Source: Acanthochromis polyacanthus
Taxonomy: Eukaryota; Chordata; Actinopteri; Pomacentridae
Reading direction: 5' to 3'
NCBI RefSeq assembly: GCF_021347895.1
Contig: NC_067115.1
Coordinates: 8,332,064 to 8,396,063 of the forward strand
DNA length: 64,000 nt
Every line of letters begins with the position of its first letter. Position 1 is the stretch's first letter. The notes under the pieces are model-generated. The model made no database searches, was not told the origin of the DNA, and saw only the letters and a list, made by a program, of their open reading frames with translations. Shown in pieces: positions 1 to 56,839 of this stretch. Made by a program: the position numbers and the translations under genes.

Positions 1-269
1 CACTCATTTTTAAAGTCCCTGTAGTTCTGACAACAATTCCTGACACAGGAACAGATGGGTGACGGTCCTCTGGTGGGTAGAAAGACGTTTCCTGCTCCGA
101 CCAGCTAATAATTTGTTTGTTCCATGTTCAGCTTGCTTTTCTTGGTGTAATGAACGGCTGTCTTCGAGATCTTCAGTTTGTTCACTACCTGTCTCTCACT
201 CATGCCAATTTCCAGCAGTGCCAAGATGTCTGCCTTTGTGGCTTCACATAATTCTTTAGTTTTAGGCAT
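1..269 (-). mobile_element. Broken Tc1-like transposase N-terminus, cut by the window edge
   Basis: On the minus strand an ATG at 269 opens a 54-codon frame (stop at 107-105) reading MPKTKELCEATK, EIGMSERQVVNKLKISK and TAVHYTKK. This resembles the first helix-turn-helix of Tc1/mariner transposases. After the stop, another frame continues with GRSRKRLSTHQRT, like the GRPRK linker of Tc1 proteins, and runs off the left edge. The frame break makes it inactive. It sits in a RIMS1 intron. Confidence 0.6.
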
Positions 270-2608
270 TATGTGAGAGCTGACAACTTCTGAGTTGTGC
301 TACGGCTTGAATATCAGCAGGAAACCACTTTAGGCCTTTGCATGTGCAGTGTGCTGATGACATGAAATGATCGCTTATATACTCTGGGAAAACAGCTAAG
401 CTTTAGCATGTCAAATAGGACATAAAGTATTATGTATTATCTTCAGGTAATATACCTTTAGCGGTACCAGGCATTAAAGTGAACAAAAAGTTGAAGAAAA
501 CAAAGGTGGTCTAATATTTTTTTTCATCATTGTATATTCCGTCAGCTGATAGTCAGGATGAGGTCCTAAATCTTCTGCTTGGTCGTGTAAATATGTGAAT
601 CTCAATCTGTAGTTACCTTTAAACATAACTAAAATAGATACACTGTGCTCTTCTTCCTTTCCTCTCAAAGTAAAACATGTTGCAATGTTGAAGGATTTGC
701 TCATTGCTATAAAAGATTCAGGAAAATCAGAGATGGTCGAACAGAAACCGTTCTACAAATTTGATGATTTCAGATGGACTGACGCTTGTGAAAAAGGCAA
801 AGCCAACAGTCCCTCATACAATCCATCAACATGACATAACGATGTTTGACTGAACGGAGGCTGTTGGACATCGCACTAATAACACGTTCACGCTGTTCTC
901 TGGAGAACGTTTAAGTAATTCTGGGAAGTGTAGGAATATCTCGCACACACATATGCAGGAGTGGCTGGAGTGCAGCACCATGTGCCTCAGTGTCCCAACA
1001 GCGTACTTCCCTTTCCATTTACTCAGCAGCATTATCACCTCGCTGCTGCGCTTTACACCGAGGGAGTAACAGAATTACTCTGAATCACTCCCTTCCTCCA
1101 CTTAACTCCACCGAGTTGTTAAAGCACTGAAAGCGTGAACTCTGTTTACATAAAAACATCCTGTTATATATCATGTGTGTCGTGAGATTAAATCATAGCT
1201 TGTAATCTGAGTAATGGGCCTTAGTGTTCTGCATGTAGTCCATCTGTTTTCCAATAATTTACTGGTCAAATGCAGCTTTAAAAGAAAATTATAATCAATG
1301 TTTAGTTTGTTAATGATATACTTGTACACTGCCAGGAGCTTGTTTCTAGAAAATAAAACATAAAACTGTGAAAAGTGTAATAAAAACAAGCTCAGATGCT
1401 AATCTTTTAACTGAAAGACTCTCATGCTTTAAAGACATTTTTTAAAACATGAAGTTATTAGATGTAATAAACCTGCATTAACACCCAGAGCATCTCCTGA
1501 CACCAAAGTCAACTTAATACCAACAAGTAAAATGCAATTTCTCCTTGAAAAAAACCAACATATTGCCCATTATCATGCAAAACTTTCCTCATGCCACAGC
1601 GGAGAGATGTCCTGTTTACAGGCCTAGTTCGCTAAAGAGTGTTTAAAACAGCTAATAATCCCAATCCACACCATCTACCCGTTACCAGTCCCTGAGTTAT
1701 AGTAATCTGGATTAAAACATCTGGAACAGCCCCTCTTGTGTGATCGCTGACAGCGATAAGCTCATGCAGCACCGCTTGAACTCAAACACTCCTTCATGGC
1801 TTGTTTCTGCACTTTTTCTATAGCGCCATGAATGCATAAGCACCAAGAAACCACCAGCGACCATTGCAGCGGCCACCAGGCTCAGTTTCAGCCGGCAGGT
1901 TTTTCGCGGTCGGCCGTCGCAGCTGGCTGTTTGCGAAACATTACGTAGCCAACGAGCCACTGACCTAATTCCACAAATCTGCTGGCCTAAATCACAGGGA
2001 CTCTCCAAATAAATGTCCTGAGAGCTGCAGGGTTTAGCCACAGCACAGAGGTGTAGATGACACACTGGGGTAGTAATGCAGTGAGCGCCGGGTGGCTGCT
2101 TCATCCTATCACTTATCGCATAGTTTTACAGTCCCAAATTAGAATGTGTCAGTATTAGAGTAATCTTAGGGGTCAAAATATCTCTTGCTTTTTTTTCGTA
2201 TTACTGTAATTCTACTACCAAGGCTATTTTAGATGTGAGGGTGGAGAAAATAGGGCTAGAAGCATCTCTTTCAACTGAGTATAAATTCTTCCCTTTGTCT
2301 GGTCATTCAGCTGTAAGTCAGGCTACAATTAGCCACCAAACTTGTTTCTGCTGCAGCACATTGAGCCCACATACAGACTACTTAGAAAAACGAGAACACG
2401 CAGATCGATTTAAAGTCCTTCATGATGCAGCTACACAGAATCACTTGGAAAACTTAAGGATGAGTGAGACGAGAGGTGCACAGGTGAGAACATAAAGCCA
2501 CGAGCAGAAGCAGAACTTCATGTAAAGGAAAGGATGGAACAGAGGAAAGTAAGTTTACATAGATTTAGCTCAGTGAGCCAGTGGAGTTAGCACATCTGTC
2601 TGACTGAC
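270..2608. other. RIMS1 intron (downstream of the last visible exon)
   Basis: No RIM exon was found here; the next exon (the YYWLDPATW region in mammals) must be further left. The stretch 1730-2110 has higher GC and few simple repeats and could be conserved non-coding DNA. The rest is AT-rich with nothing recognisable. Confidence 0.5.
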
Positions 2609-47202
<44,594 letters not shown>

Positions 47203-48054
47203 CTTTTCGACCACCACCCCACCTCCACCACCACCTCCTGCTGCTCCTCCTCGGCGTGTCGTTTCGGCTGACAGGTTCCCCGGAGCGTTTCCGAGCCACA
47301 CCTCACGACATGGTCCGCGGGCGGCGCGGCGGCAGCAGCGCCAGCCGCAGCTCCGGCGAATAGTGCGAGCCGCTCATGGTTGCAGGCACCGCTCGGTTGT
47401 GCTTTTGTTTGTCCGCTCTCTGTCGCTCTCTCTGGGTGTTTCTCCCACCACGCTCTCGTCGTCGCTCCCCCCCACCCCCCGCCGGCCCTCCTCTCCCCTC
47501 CACCGCCCGGTTTCACGGGGAGCCCATGTCCGTTTCTCTGCGCCGGGATGTCGGGTCGAGCTACACTGGGCTCCTGGTGCTTTCGGTCGATCGGTGGTGG
47601 CTGCGCCGCCGCCGTCGGACTGGAACTGGATGTTGGGGCGGTAAAGGCGGAGTCCTCTCTACCTCTCTCTCTCCCCCTCTCCCCCCTTCTCTCTCTCTCA
47701 GTCAATGGGAATGCAGCCCTCCTCTCCTTCCTCTTTGGTTTTTGCGGAGGCGCGCTTACTCATGTGAGAACGGTCCTCACCATCATCACATGCAGCCTTC
47801 AGTGTGGCTTCACACACACGCGCCTCGTTTTTCCAGCGCACACACCTTGACCGTGCACGAAGCGTTCAAGACTTCAAGAGCTCCTTCTCGCGATACTTGG
47901 TGGTGTGTTTTGTAGTTTGCAACTCAAATAAATCACACATTTCTATAAATAAAGTGCGGAAACATGATTCAGTTTCAGCACCATGGACAGCATCTCTGCG
48001 CTCACTTTACAATGAATGGCTTGAACACATGATCTGCTGCAGATAAATCACTAA

Positions 48055-49526
48055 AACACACTGTAAAAAAATAAATGTTTTTAACAGTAACATTTTGCTA
48101 ATTTAAATTATAGATTATAAATAGTAAAAACACAGAATAATAGCATTAATTTTCATGTTGATTGTGAAAAAAATGCCAAAAGCGTAGTTAGTAGATAATG
48201 TCCACATAATGTCCACCTAAAAAAGTTTATTTTTTACAAATTGTAACCTATTATCTTACATCTACATCTATTTTTTAACTGTATTTAAATCAGCACAATA
48301 TATTGTTACATTCCAGATGTTTGTGATTATGTGAAAGAAAAAAATATATTAAAGACTGAAAAATGGCAAATATTTTTAACAGGTTTTCCTTGTTTTGCTA
48401 AAATACATGTAATATCTATAATCACAGAAAGAACTATTATTTTTTGTGTAAACTATAAAAACTGTCCAAAACGGTGAATTACGTCCAAATTAGATAACTG
48501 TATTTTTATTTTTTATTTAAAAAAAGTTTTTCCTCCTGTGACCAGATGGAAACATTATTTTACAAGAAATATGAACAGTGTATTGGATGTGTAATATATT
48601 AGGGTATATTTTAGAAGATGCAGAGTTATCCATTAACAGCTTATTTTTGCTGTGCATCATTAAATGTATTGACAACTATCACTGAATTGCATAATAGTGA
48701 AGAAAACTTAACCTGATTCTCAGGAATGTTCTCCTCCCTGCTTCTTTAATGGTTTGTATTTTTTAAAACAATTTACTGTTATGCTACATTATATTACAGA
48801 TGCTACCTAGCAAAATTACAAGAAAAATATATTTTTTTGAAGCATCATCTATATTTCCTGTGTAAAAACTGGCCAGAATTGTACAAAATGACCATATCGT
48901 CCATCTGTATTTAATTTTTTTTTTTTTTTTTACATCTGATGGTAAATTTACACCTTTTTTTTACTGTATGTAAGTTTGCTAAAAATATCCTTATTTTACA
49001 GATATTATCTGATTTTACCCTGAGTAACATTATTTTTATGTCCAGCATTCAAATATTGTAGAAAAATAGCAGCGAACATCTTTAAAATAATGATATTTTT
49101 CGCTGATTTAAATCTAATAAAATGGTGTGATTTTATGGTCACATATTGTAAAAGAAAAACAAAATCCTATTTATTAAAACTACACATAGTTGATGTGGAT
49201 GTTTTCTAACAGTCAACATGGAAATTCATATTTTTTTTCTGTTATTCCACTAGACATTATCTGTAATTTAATAAAACATAAACAAGAATTAGTGAAATAA
49301 GGATTTACCAATTTTCAGCTTGTAACAAACAGAACTTTTCTTTCAATACCAGCAAGTATCTATAAGAATAATGATTTATTTTTTGATTTAAATATGGCAA
49401 AAAATAGTGTAAATGTATGGTTGGACATGGCAAAAGAACAAATTGCTGGAAAAATACTGATTTGTGATGTAGAAACGATGTGCAGTTTAGTCATCATGTA
49501 AATTAATACTTTTTTCTGTGTTTTAC

Positions 49527-49560
<34 letters not shown>
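48055..49560. repeat. AT-rich repeat family 2, longest array
   Basis: Begins with ACACACTGTAAAAAAATAAA, a string seen at the ends of many teleost hAT-like MITEs. Several diverged units follow, sharing TTACAGATRTTNTCTG, TGAAAGAAAAAAATAT, ATCACAGAAAGAAC and TGATTTAAAT segments with the arrays at 8090 and 10440. It ends in a (TA)n tract at 49529-49559. No gene. Confidence 0.5.
49529..49559. repeat. (TA)n microsatellite
   Basis: About 15 uninterrupted TA units at the end of the family-2 array. Confidence 0.9.
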
Positions 49561-49562
<2 letters not shown>

Positions 49563-50298
49563 CATTTATTTATTACGATTCAACATTGTATCATAGGTTC
49601 AAGTCTGTGTGTGTTCTGGTGTTCTGTTGTTAACTTGACTGTAAATCCAAATTATTGATCAATAATCAATAATAATAAAAATCTGTAGTATATGTAAACA
49701 ACTTGAGATGCAAAGGATAATTATATTCCATAAAATAAACCCATTAATCTTGGACCTAAGCACCCCTCCTATATGTTTAATATTTCACTTTTTTAACTGT
49801 ACTTTGACTTTTTTCCCCACTTTTTACTTCAAGTGGAACACTGTTGTGTAATTCTGGTTGTTACATTTCTTCTAATTATGTCAAACATTTATTGATCCTA
49901 ACTTTTTTACTTTATCATTTTGCTTTTAATTTTTTGTCATCGTCATGCATTCATTTCCCTCAGTGCTACATTTTGCCGAGTAATCCTATTCATGAAGCTG
50001 TGTGCTATGGGAATGTACTGAGTCAGTGTCTATGGTGGAGGATGTGGGGAGAGGCTTTGTCACTGGGAAGATAAATTATACTCTGAGTCATGTGTTAAAT
50101 TAGCTTTCCTCTTATATTAACTCAATCCAACAAAAACTCACTCCTTTGTTTTTACATAAATGATGTAAATATAAAGTGTGGATTCCCTGGAAACTTTGGA
50201 CGCTGTTTGGGAGACGGTAAATCTCCTACAGTCAGACTCTCACTTGCCTCGTTTTGTATTCAGATCCAGACTCTCAGGCTTCACCGGTTTCTCCCCGA

Positions 50299-50461
50299 TG
50301 ACGTAATGCCGGCTGAGTGGCTGCGTCCATCCAGCAGATGGCATTAACCCCACTGCTGCTGCTGCTGCTGCTGCTGCTGCTAACGGTAAAGATGATGATG
50401 ATGCCACCCAGCCTCCTTCCAGTGACGTCACCGAGGAGGTGACTGTACTGCGGTGACGTCA
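50299..50461. promoter_or_regulatory. Cluster of three CRE-type sites around a CTG repeat
   Basis: TGACGTAA at 50299-50306 and perfect TGACGTCA palindromes at 50423-50430 and 50454-50461 lie within 163 bp, with a (CTG)n tract between them. CREs bind CREB/ATF factors. The block is GC-richer than the flanks and about 3.1 kb upstream of the RIMS1 start, so it could be a distal enhancer or an unannotated promoter. Confidence 0.45.
50353..50381 (+). repeat. (CTG)n trinucleotide repeat
   Basis: Almost ten CTG units. Frames read through it as poly-Ala or poly-Ser on the minus strand, but no gene model surrounds them. Confidence 0.9.
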
Positions 50462-52549
50462 GCTTCCCGTGGTGCAGGATTTTGTCATCATTTAGGTCGT
50501 GACTAGGGACCACCGGCCCTGAGTGACACAGTCGTGCTACAGCAGAGCAGCATCTCTGCTGCAGACCTCGACTATAAATATACCAGGAGTGGATCCTGCA
50601 AGAGGAAAAGGAGACCCTGCTTTAAAATTCATTCTTTGCTCTGGATTTAAACCCAACATATACAGAAAACAGGATGGCATGCATCACTGTTGTAAGATTA
50701 TTTATGTCATGAGTAAGAAAGTCACTTGTGAAAATTCAGCTTAATTGAGGGAACTTCACCATGTATACTCTAAACAGTAATTAAGGTACAGTGGCAGAAG
50801 TAAATCCAAAACAGTACAGGCAATTTATTAGAGTGTAGAGACATTTTATAGAATAATTAAAACTGATCGACTAAAACAGAAAGAAAAGACAAAAGATGAG
50901 AAAAACAAAAATTCACGCAAAAGACCAACTATATAATAAAGAATTAAAGACCTACTTCCATCACTTAAATAAACATATGATTACAAGAGTTTAAACATTT
51001 TAATTTACTGAGTAAGACAAACCTTATAAGATGCTAACAACATTATTTTTGATGGATTTTGGGACATAAAAATCAACTTAATACTGTGTAATTACAACTC
51101 AATTTTTTTGCTATCATTAAATTCAATTACATTTAAGATGAGATAGTGATAGCCGAGAGGTTTGGAGAGCCTGCAGGTTGAACAAATATGATACAAAGAA
51201 CATTGTAAGGTGAGTGTGGTGACTTCAGGAAACAAACTCAAAGCCTCTGAGAGCCTGGTTTATCCTTCATATCTGTCATCAAGACTTAAATATAAATAAA
51301 TAAATATTTTAAGCATGAATGCTTCCCCAACATTCTTAAATTATTTTCAGAAAATTCACTGCTAAAATAATGACTGTTAATATTGCTTCATATGACTGTG
51401 AAGTCTTCTATTAAAAAAAAATCTACATTTACAATCTTCAGGTTAGCAGTATTCTCTGCAGAGTGATGAAGGTGTTCGCAATAAAATTAATTCCTGGCAT
51501 TAGTCAAATCAGATTAGTTCAGTTATTTAGGACATTTTAAAACAACAAGATGACAAATGATGATGGCAAAAACAAAAATATATACAAAAAACAATCAAAA
51601 AAGAGCAAGATTTACCCTTATTTTGAAAAAGTAACTTAAGGAAACCTATTTTGAATTAAGCAATTCCACAGGGGGAAAAAAAACCCACAAAACCTACAAG
51701 GAAAGGAAATATAGCGTAATAATTTTCAAATGTAATGCTGAATAATTTCACATTTTGGCACTCTGAATCAATTTTATTGAAAGTTGGAGTTGATTAATTC
51801 AGTTTTGAAATAAACTCTGAGTTGAGTATTAAATTCAAAATCAAGAGGTGTAACGAGAGGTTTTAACACATAAGATGTAAATGTTAACTTTCAACTGCTT
51901 CTCTATAATTTGACATTTTTAATAGCTAATTTAGTCAGCTGCCACTGAAAGTGAAATAATATAAATACCAACTAACCACTGATCAGATGTAGCTGCTAGA
52001 GTACATAATAAGCAGACATCTACATATCAAAGACTGTGTCAGAATTAGACATCCCTGTGAATATACCGACATCTACTGGACATATGAGAAAACTGCAAGA
52101 TCAGAAGGAAAATGATCCTTCTCACCACTCAATGACTATAATGTGTTTGTAAGCGTATTTATATTGTTAATACAGGTTAAAAAAAAATTTTTTTAAAAAG
52201 TAAGAAATAGTCCACTAGCGGCAAAAGTGGAAAAGAATCACGAAGTCTGCAAAGCAGCTGAAGAATAGATCACTGTCCTGTATTTTCTTTTTACAATATT
52301 TTTACAATTGTTTGTCAAAACAAGAAAATAGTCAGATCAGGCAAATAAATGGCTGAGGAAAAATTATTGGATGGCGAGGGAGGGCTGAACTTTACACTTG
52401 CCAGAAAAAACTGCCTGTGATCTAATTTATCATCATAATTCATCATGAGCTTTTGATTCAATAGTTAATGGAACTGATGTGACAATGGCTGTGAAATTTC
52501 CCCCTTTTGTTGTATTATCAAACATAGAATAAAAGTTTGTAAAACAAAA

Positions 52550-52672
52550 AGTGTGTTTCAAATATTTTTTTAGTCTATATACGACAATCTAGTCCATCCT
52601 TAAACAGTCTATATATAGTGATTTTAGATATAAAACTGATCAAATGAGGTCCAGATGAGAATATATATACAT

Positions 52673-52751
<79 letters not shown>

Positions 52752-53290
52752 GCCCTGGTCTAATGTGGTCTACATGTAAATGAAAATACAGATATTTGTA
52801 TTTCTTTCCGTTTTCATAAATAGAGTCAAAATTTCAAAAAGAAGAAACAGTGTTTTATAGAATCTTTAGCCCCTGTAACACTATCTAGTCCAGAATTGAC
52901 CTTTCTACATATAGTAGTTTTAGATATGAACTTGGTATACTGTGGTCCAGATGAGAAAAAAACAGCCCAATCTTGATTTTTTTTAATTTGTATTTTCACA
53001 AACAGAGTCAAGGTTTCCATATATCCGAGACTTTGCCATGAAGAATTTTTAATCTCTGTAGAACAATCTAGTACTGATTTAGAAACTGTATTTTAAAGAC
53101 TGTTTAGCCTCTTAGGGACAATCTAGGTCAGGCGTTACCAGTCAGTTGCAGTAGATTTAGATGTGCACCTGGTCTAATGTGGTCCACATGAGGGGAAAAA
53201 AGCAGTGACATTTCTATTTTCATTGCATTTTAACAATGCAAAAAAGGTTTCATAGATTCGAAAGTGTGTTTCCGACACCATTAACAATCT
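52550..53290 (+). repeat. Degenerate tandem array with GTGGTCCAGATGAG core
   Basis: TCTAATGTGGTCCACATGAG-like cores recur near 52649, 52766, 52940 and 53183. They alternate with ACAATCTAGTCC, TAGTAGTTTTAGATATGAAC and AACAGAGTCAAGGTTTC segments. Spacing is irregular (about 120-240 bp), so units have been deleted or inserted. Confidence 0.6.
52661..52750 (+). repeat. Compound (TA)n(CA)n microsatellite
   Basis: TA/CATA repeats pass directly into about 18 CA units, within the tandem array. Confidence 0.95.
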
Positions 53291-53737
53291 ATATAATATG
53301 TCTAACACTGTATTGCATTATTAAAAGGTATCACTCAGCACTATAAGTTCCGTTCCCCTAAAGTTTTACATTCACTGTAGTCTGAAGCTGTGAAGTGGAA
53401 GCAGACTTCAGCCTTGTTTTGGCAATTCCACTCTGTTTTCCGTGTTACAGTTATAAAACGTAACATTTCTGCATCAAAATATGTAAAAACCACCAGAATA
53501 ATGTGTCATATTTTGCTAACTAGCGTACTTACATTATCAAATGCGCTTCCAGCAACGTCAAAATTCAGAAAAATCAAAAATGTTATTCAACTACGGTAAA
53601 CGTTGTCGCTTATCAATGGCGTCATATCTGCTTTACGTAGCGCCTTGAAACACCACAGAAGAAGAAGTCGGGAAACTAGCTGGCCTGTTTATTTATTTTT
53701 TCCTTTTTAATGTACTATATGTATCAAGAACTCGTGA

Positions 53738-53798
53738 TAGTTTAGTTTAGTTTAGTTTAGTTTAGTTTAGTTTAGTTTAGTTTAGTTTAGTTTAGTTT
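53738..53798 (+). repeat. (TTTAG)n pentanucleotide tract
   Basis: About twelve AGTTT/TTTAG units without interruption. It is a simple repeat and not the vertebrate telomere unit. Confidence 0.95.
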
Positions 53799-54985
53799 TA
53801 ATGATAGTTTTGAAAACAGACAAGAGTGCTGGGCTTTCTTATAACTGAATTCACTTGCTAACATTAGCAATAGTCGCTCTACCGGTCAATTAAAGGTAAG
53901 TTAGCAGTTAGCATTAGCTAGTTACCTGCTATTTCTTATTAGAATAAAATGACTTAACATGAATGTGCGACTAATGTGAATTATAGGTAAGCATGAACAT
54001 GGGTTGTACTTGTACCTCATGCTCCTCAGGTAAATTTCTATCAGCTATAGTGATTAGAACAACAACCCCCATAAGCCCATGCTACTTTAAACGTCATAAA
54101 GCTACGACTTTTGTTATTTTATTTCGAGCCCGCTAAGTTTGAGGAAGCATGTAGCAAAATCATGACAAATAATTAAATTAATTAGTTTTAAATGTATGAA
54201 CCTTTGTATAGCTTCATGAAAATATATATTTTTTAAAAAATGCAGGTTGTTACCAGTCATCTTTGCAAGTGAAAGAATGGATATCCCACTTATTTAAATA
54301 AATTACATTTGCTTAAGCAATAATACAAGCGTTTATATTTTTGGAAAATGTTCAGAATAGTCTCCACTTAAGTGAACAAATACATTTTTTGTATGTGTGA
54401 GTTTTTTTTAATTGGAAAGAACACCTTACAGTGTTTTATTTAAAAGCGTTTTTTTTTTTTAACAAAAATCATTAGTAAGTAAACCCTTTTATCTGTTTTT
54501 AATGTTTGTTTACAGAAATGAGTAGGTGAGAGCAGGCATCAGGTGAGCTTGTTGTCCACTGTCTTGAATTCCAGAAGATGTACATGTGTGCATACTCTCT
54601 ACATATCCATATACATATCTGTGTGTATGTAACCGATGTATAGCACCGATATCTGCTAATCTACTTTAATCTATTTGCAATCTTGTTGTTTAACTTATGA
54701 TCATCTTACTTTGTGGTACAAATAGAACTATATACATTAGAATCAAGGCATCATGGACTTCTGCTAGAACCATCATGACTGATAAGGCACCTTGAAACAT
54801 ATGTGGATTTATACAACATCTGCTCACTCTAGGGTCATAAATCTGATTAACTAACCCCAAATTTGGTAGAATTTGTCTTTATGAATGCTCAAGGAGAAAG
54901 TTTAAATTGTGAACAATTCAAAAATTATTCCATACAACCTTCCAGGGTGTTAGATCTACTGCTATCAAGGTCTGCAGCAGCTTGA

Positions 54986-55011
54986 TTTTTTTTTTTTTTT
55001 TTTTTTTTTTT
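54986..55011 (+). repeat. Poly-T run (26 T)
   Basis: Uninterrupted T26. It could be the poly-A tail of a minus-strand retrocopy, but no adjacent retroelement body is recognised. Confidence 0.9.
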
Positions 55012-56437
55012 GCTCCTCCGTTTTATAACCAAACCCCAGATAAAAGCTCTCAAGTTCTGTGGCATTTTATTCTCAAATATCATACTGAATGTTCTGTGAA
55101 TGCATTCTGTAAATGTCTAATTTTCCAACAGATAGGGAGAGTAATGTTGCCGTGGATAGGTAGATGGAAAAATGTGCTTTGTTTAAGATTTGTTTGGAAC
55201 ATGAAGTAAGCAAAGTTCACTGTTAACTGCTTGTTTTAGCTGTGAATCACTGGATACTGATAAATCTTATAATCTTGATGATTCTCAGTCAAGTTCTGAA
55301 CTGCTCCCTTCACTGTTCTGTACTTTATTTTACATTTTCTTGTCATTTTCATAAAACAATCTCATAACAAGGACTATGAAAGGAAGCGAGCTTCAGGTTT
55401 TCATAATTGCAACTCTTAGGAGATAGTACTTAACCCTGCATACTTTAGTTTCCAAAATGTAAACCAATACAAGCTACAAATGAGGCTAAGTTGGCAGCAA
55501 GCATGGTACCTAAGCACTGGGACAGCACTTCATCTTTTTTAACAACTTTTTGGTGTCAGATATTCAAGCTCATATTCATTCCACTAAATCAAGTAGGGCC
55601 ACCCCACTTTTCTCTCAAGTATAGCAATGATAATTAACAACTTTAACCTTTTCTGACAGAAAGTCTCCTATTTTTATTTTTGTATGAATCCACTGCTCTT
55701 CCATACAGGCATAATATGTGCATTTAATACTTTTTAATGGCATTAACAATTGTTGAAACTCTGATACACTGCTGAGCTACTGAATTAACAGTTATTACAC
55801 TGGCCATTGAATAAACTCCAGGCAAACATATTTTTTATGTAATTATTGATGTAACAATAAATTCCTTATTCTGAGTGTATCATTTCTGAAAAAAAGTGAA
55901 ATTAAATATACATAGTATGGTTATACAAAAGACATCTGCTACTCTTTCACGAAAATCGATTTGTGTTCATTCTTCAACTGTTCCTGATTGCTGCTAATAT
56001 TATCTGTTCAGTCTGTAAAAAGTGCTTCAGATATAGAAGTAGCATGTTTTATTTCTCACAGTATGATTTTTTTAACTTGTTGTTTGAAAGGACTGTAGAT
56101 CAACAAATGGACACAATAACATATAGCAGACCATAGAGTTCATAGAGAAGAAGGCAAACATTTATTCTTTTCAGAAAATCAAAAGCAAAGATTCAAAGAT
56201 GTCAAAGTTTATGGGAGGTGTTGGTTAATTTACACAAACACTTGCATCACAAAGACAAGCAGACATCCTGATAAAGGTCTCATTTGTAATTTGACAATTC
56301 TCTCTTTTAAATGGTTACATGTAACAGCTTATTAAAATGAGAAAAATATTACAATAAAATGCAGTTTTCAGTAAGCTTTAACACAGACATGGACAAAAGA
56401 AAATGTTTAAAAAATGGTTCTGGATGTTATCTTTTCT

Positions 56438-56443
56438 TTTATT
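56438..56443 (-). terminator. Candidate keratin polyadenylation signal
   Basis: AATAAA on the minus strand about 290 nt after the stop codon. A second one lies at 56161-56166. Which is used cannot be decided from sequence. Confidence 0.45.
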
Positions 56444-56732
56444 ACTTCACTCCATTTAAAGTTATTAACAATAGGTTTCTCAGTGCCTCCACCTAATGTG
56501 TAAAAGTGGTACTGCATGAAGCAGGATGGAATGAATGTGATCATTGAGGCACAATATATAACTGGTTTCACAATGTATGTACTTTTTTTGATAGTAAGTC
56601 AAAGTAATTATTTTCCCCAAATGTCGTACAAATGTGTGGGAGAGAATGCATTACAAACTCTCATCCTGGTTAGTTTTAGACTAGGTTTACAAGTCCAGAT
56701 ATTCGATCCAGATGTGTTGGGAACTAATCCGT

Positions 56733-56839
56733 CTACTTGCTGATGACTGCTGTGTCCACATCTTCTGTGTGGGACACCACTTTTCCATCAACGATCTCCT
56801 CAACAATCACCTTTGTCCTCTGAGTTATGACTGGTTTGC
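56733..56839 (-). CDS. Type I keratin exon 8 (tail and stop)
   Basis: Starts after TCTACAG. It reads [19 protein letters not shown] and [16 protein letters not shown] and stops with TAG at 56735-56733. The VDGKVVS tail motif is shared by many type I keratins. AATAAA signals on this strand lie at 56438-56443 and 56161-56166. Confidence 0.93.

Larger units (their letters stand above)
47203..56732. other. Intergenic region between RIMS1 and the keratin gene
   Basis: After the CpG-rich promoter it holds family-2 repeats (48055-49560), the CRE/CTG cluster (50290-50470), an AT-rich stretch with nothing recognised (50530-52550), a degenerate tandem array (52550-53290), a TTTAG tract and poly-T. No protein gene is supported. 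Confidence 0.6.

Noticed and set aside
1712..2104. 130-residue minus-strand frame with a possible membrane segment (LVAAAMVAGGFLVL)
   Set aside because: No family recognised, no promoter or splice support, and it lies inside a RIMS1 intron. The region is better seen as possible conserved non-coding DNA.
53738..53798. TTTAG tract considered as interstitial telomeric repeat
   Set aside because: The vertebrate telomere unit is TTAGGG; this pentanucleotide lacks the G run.
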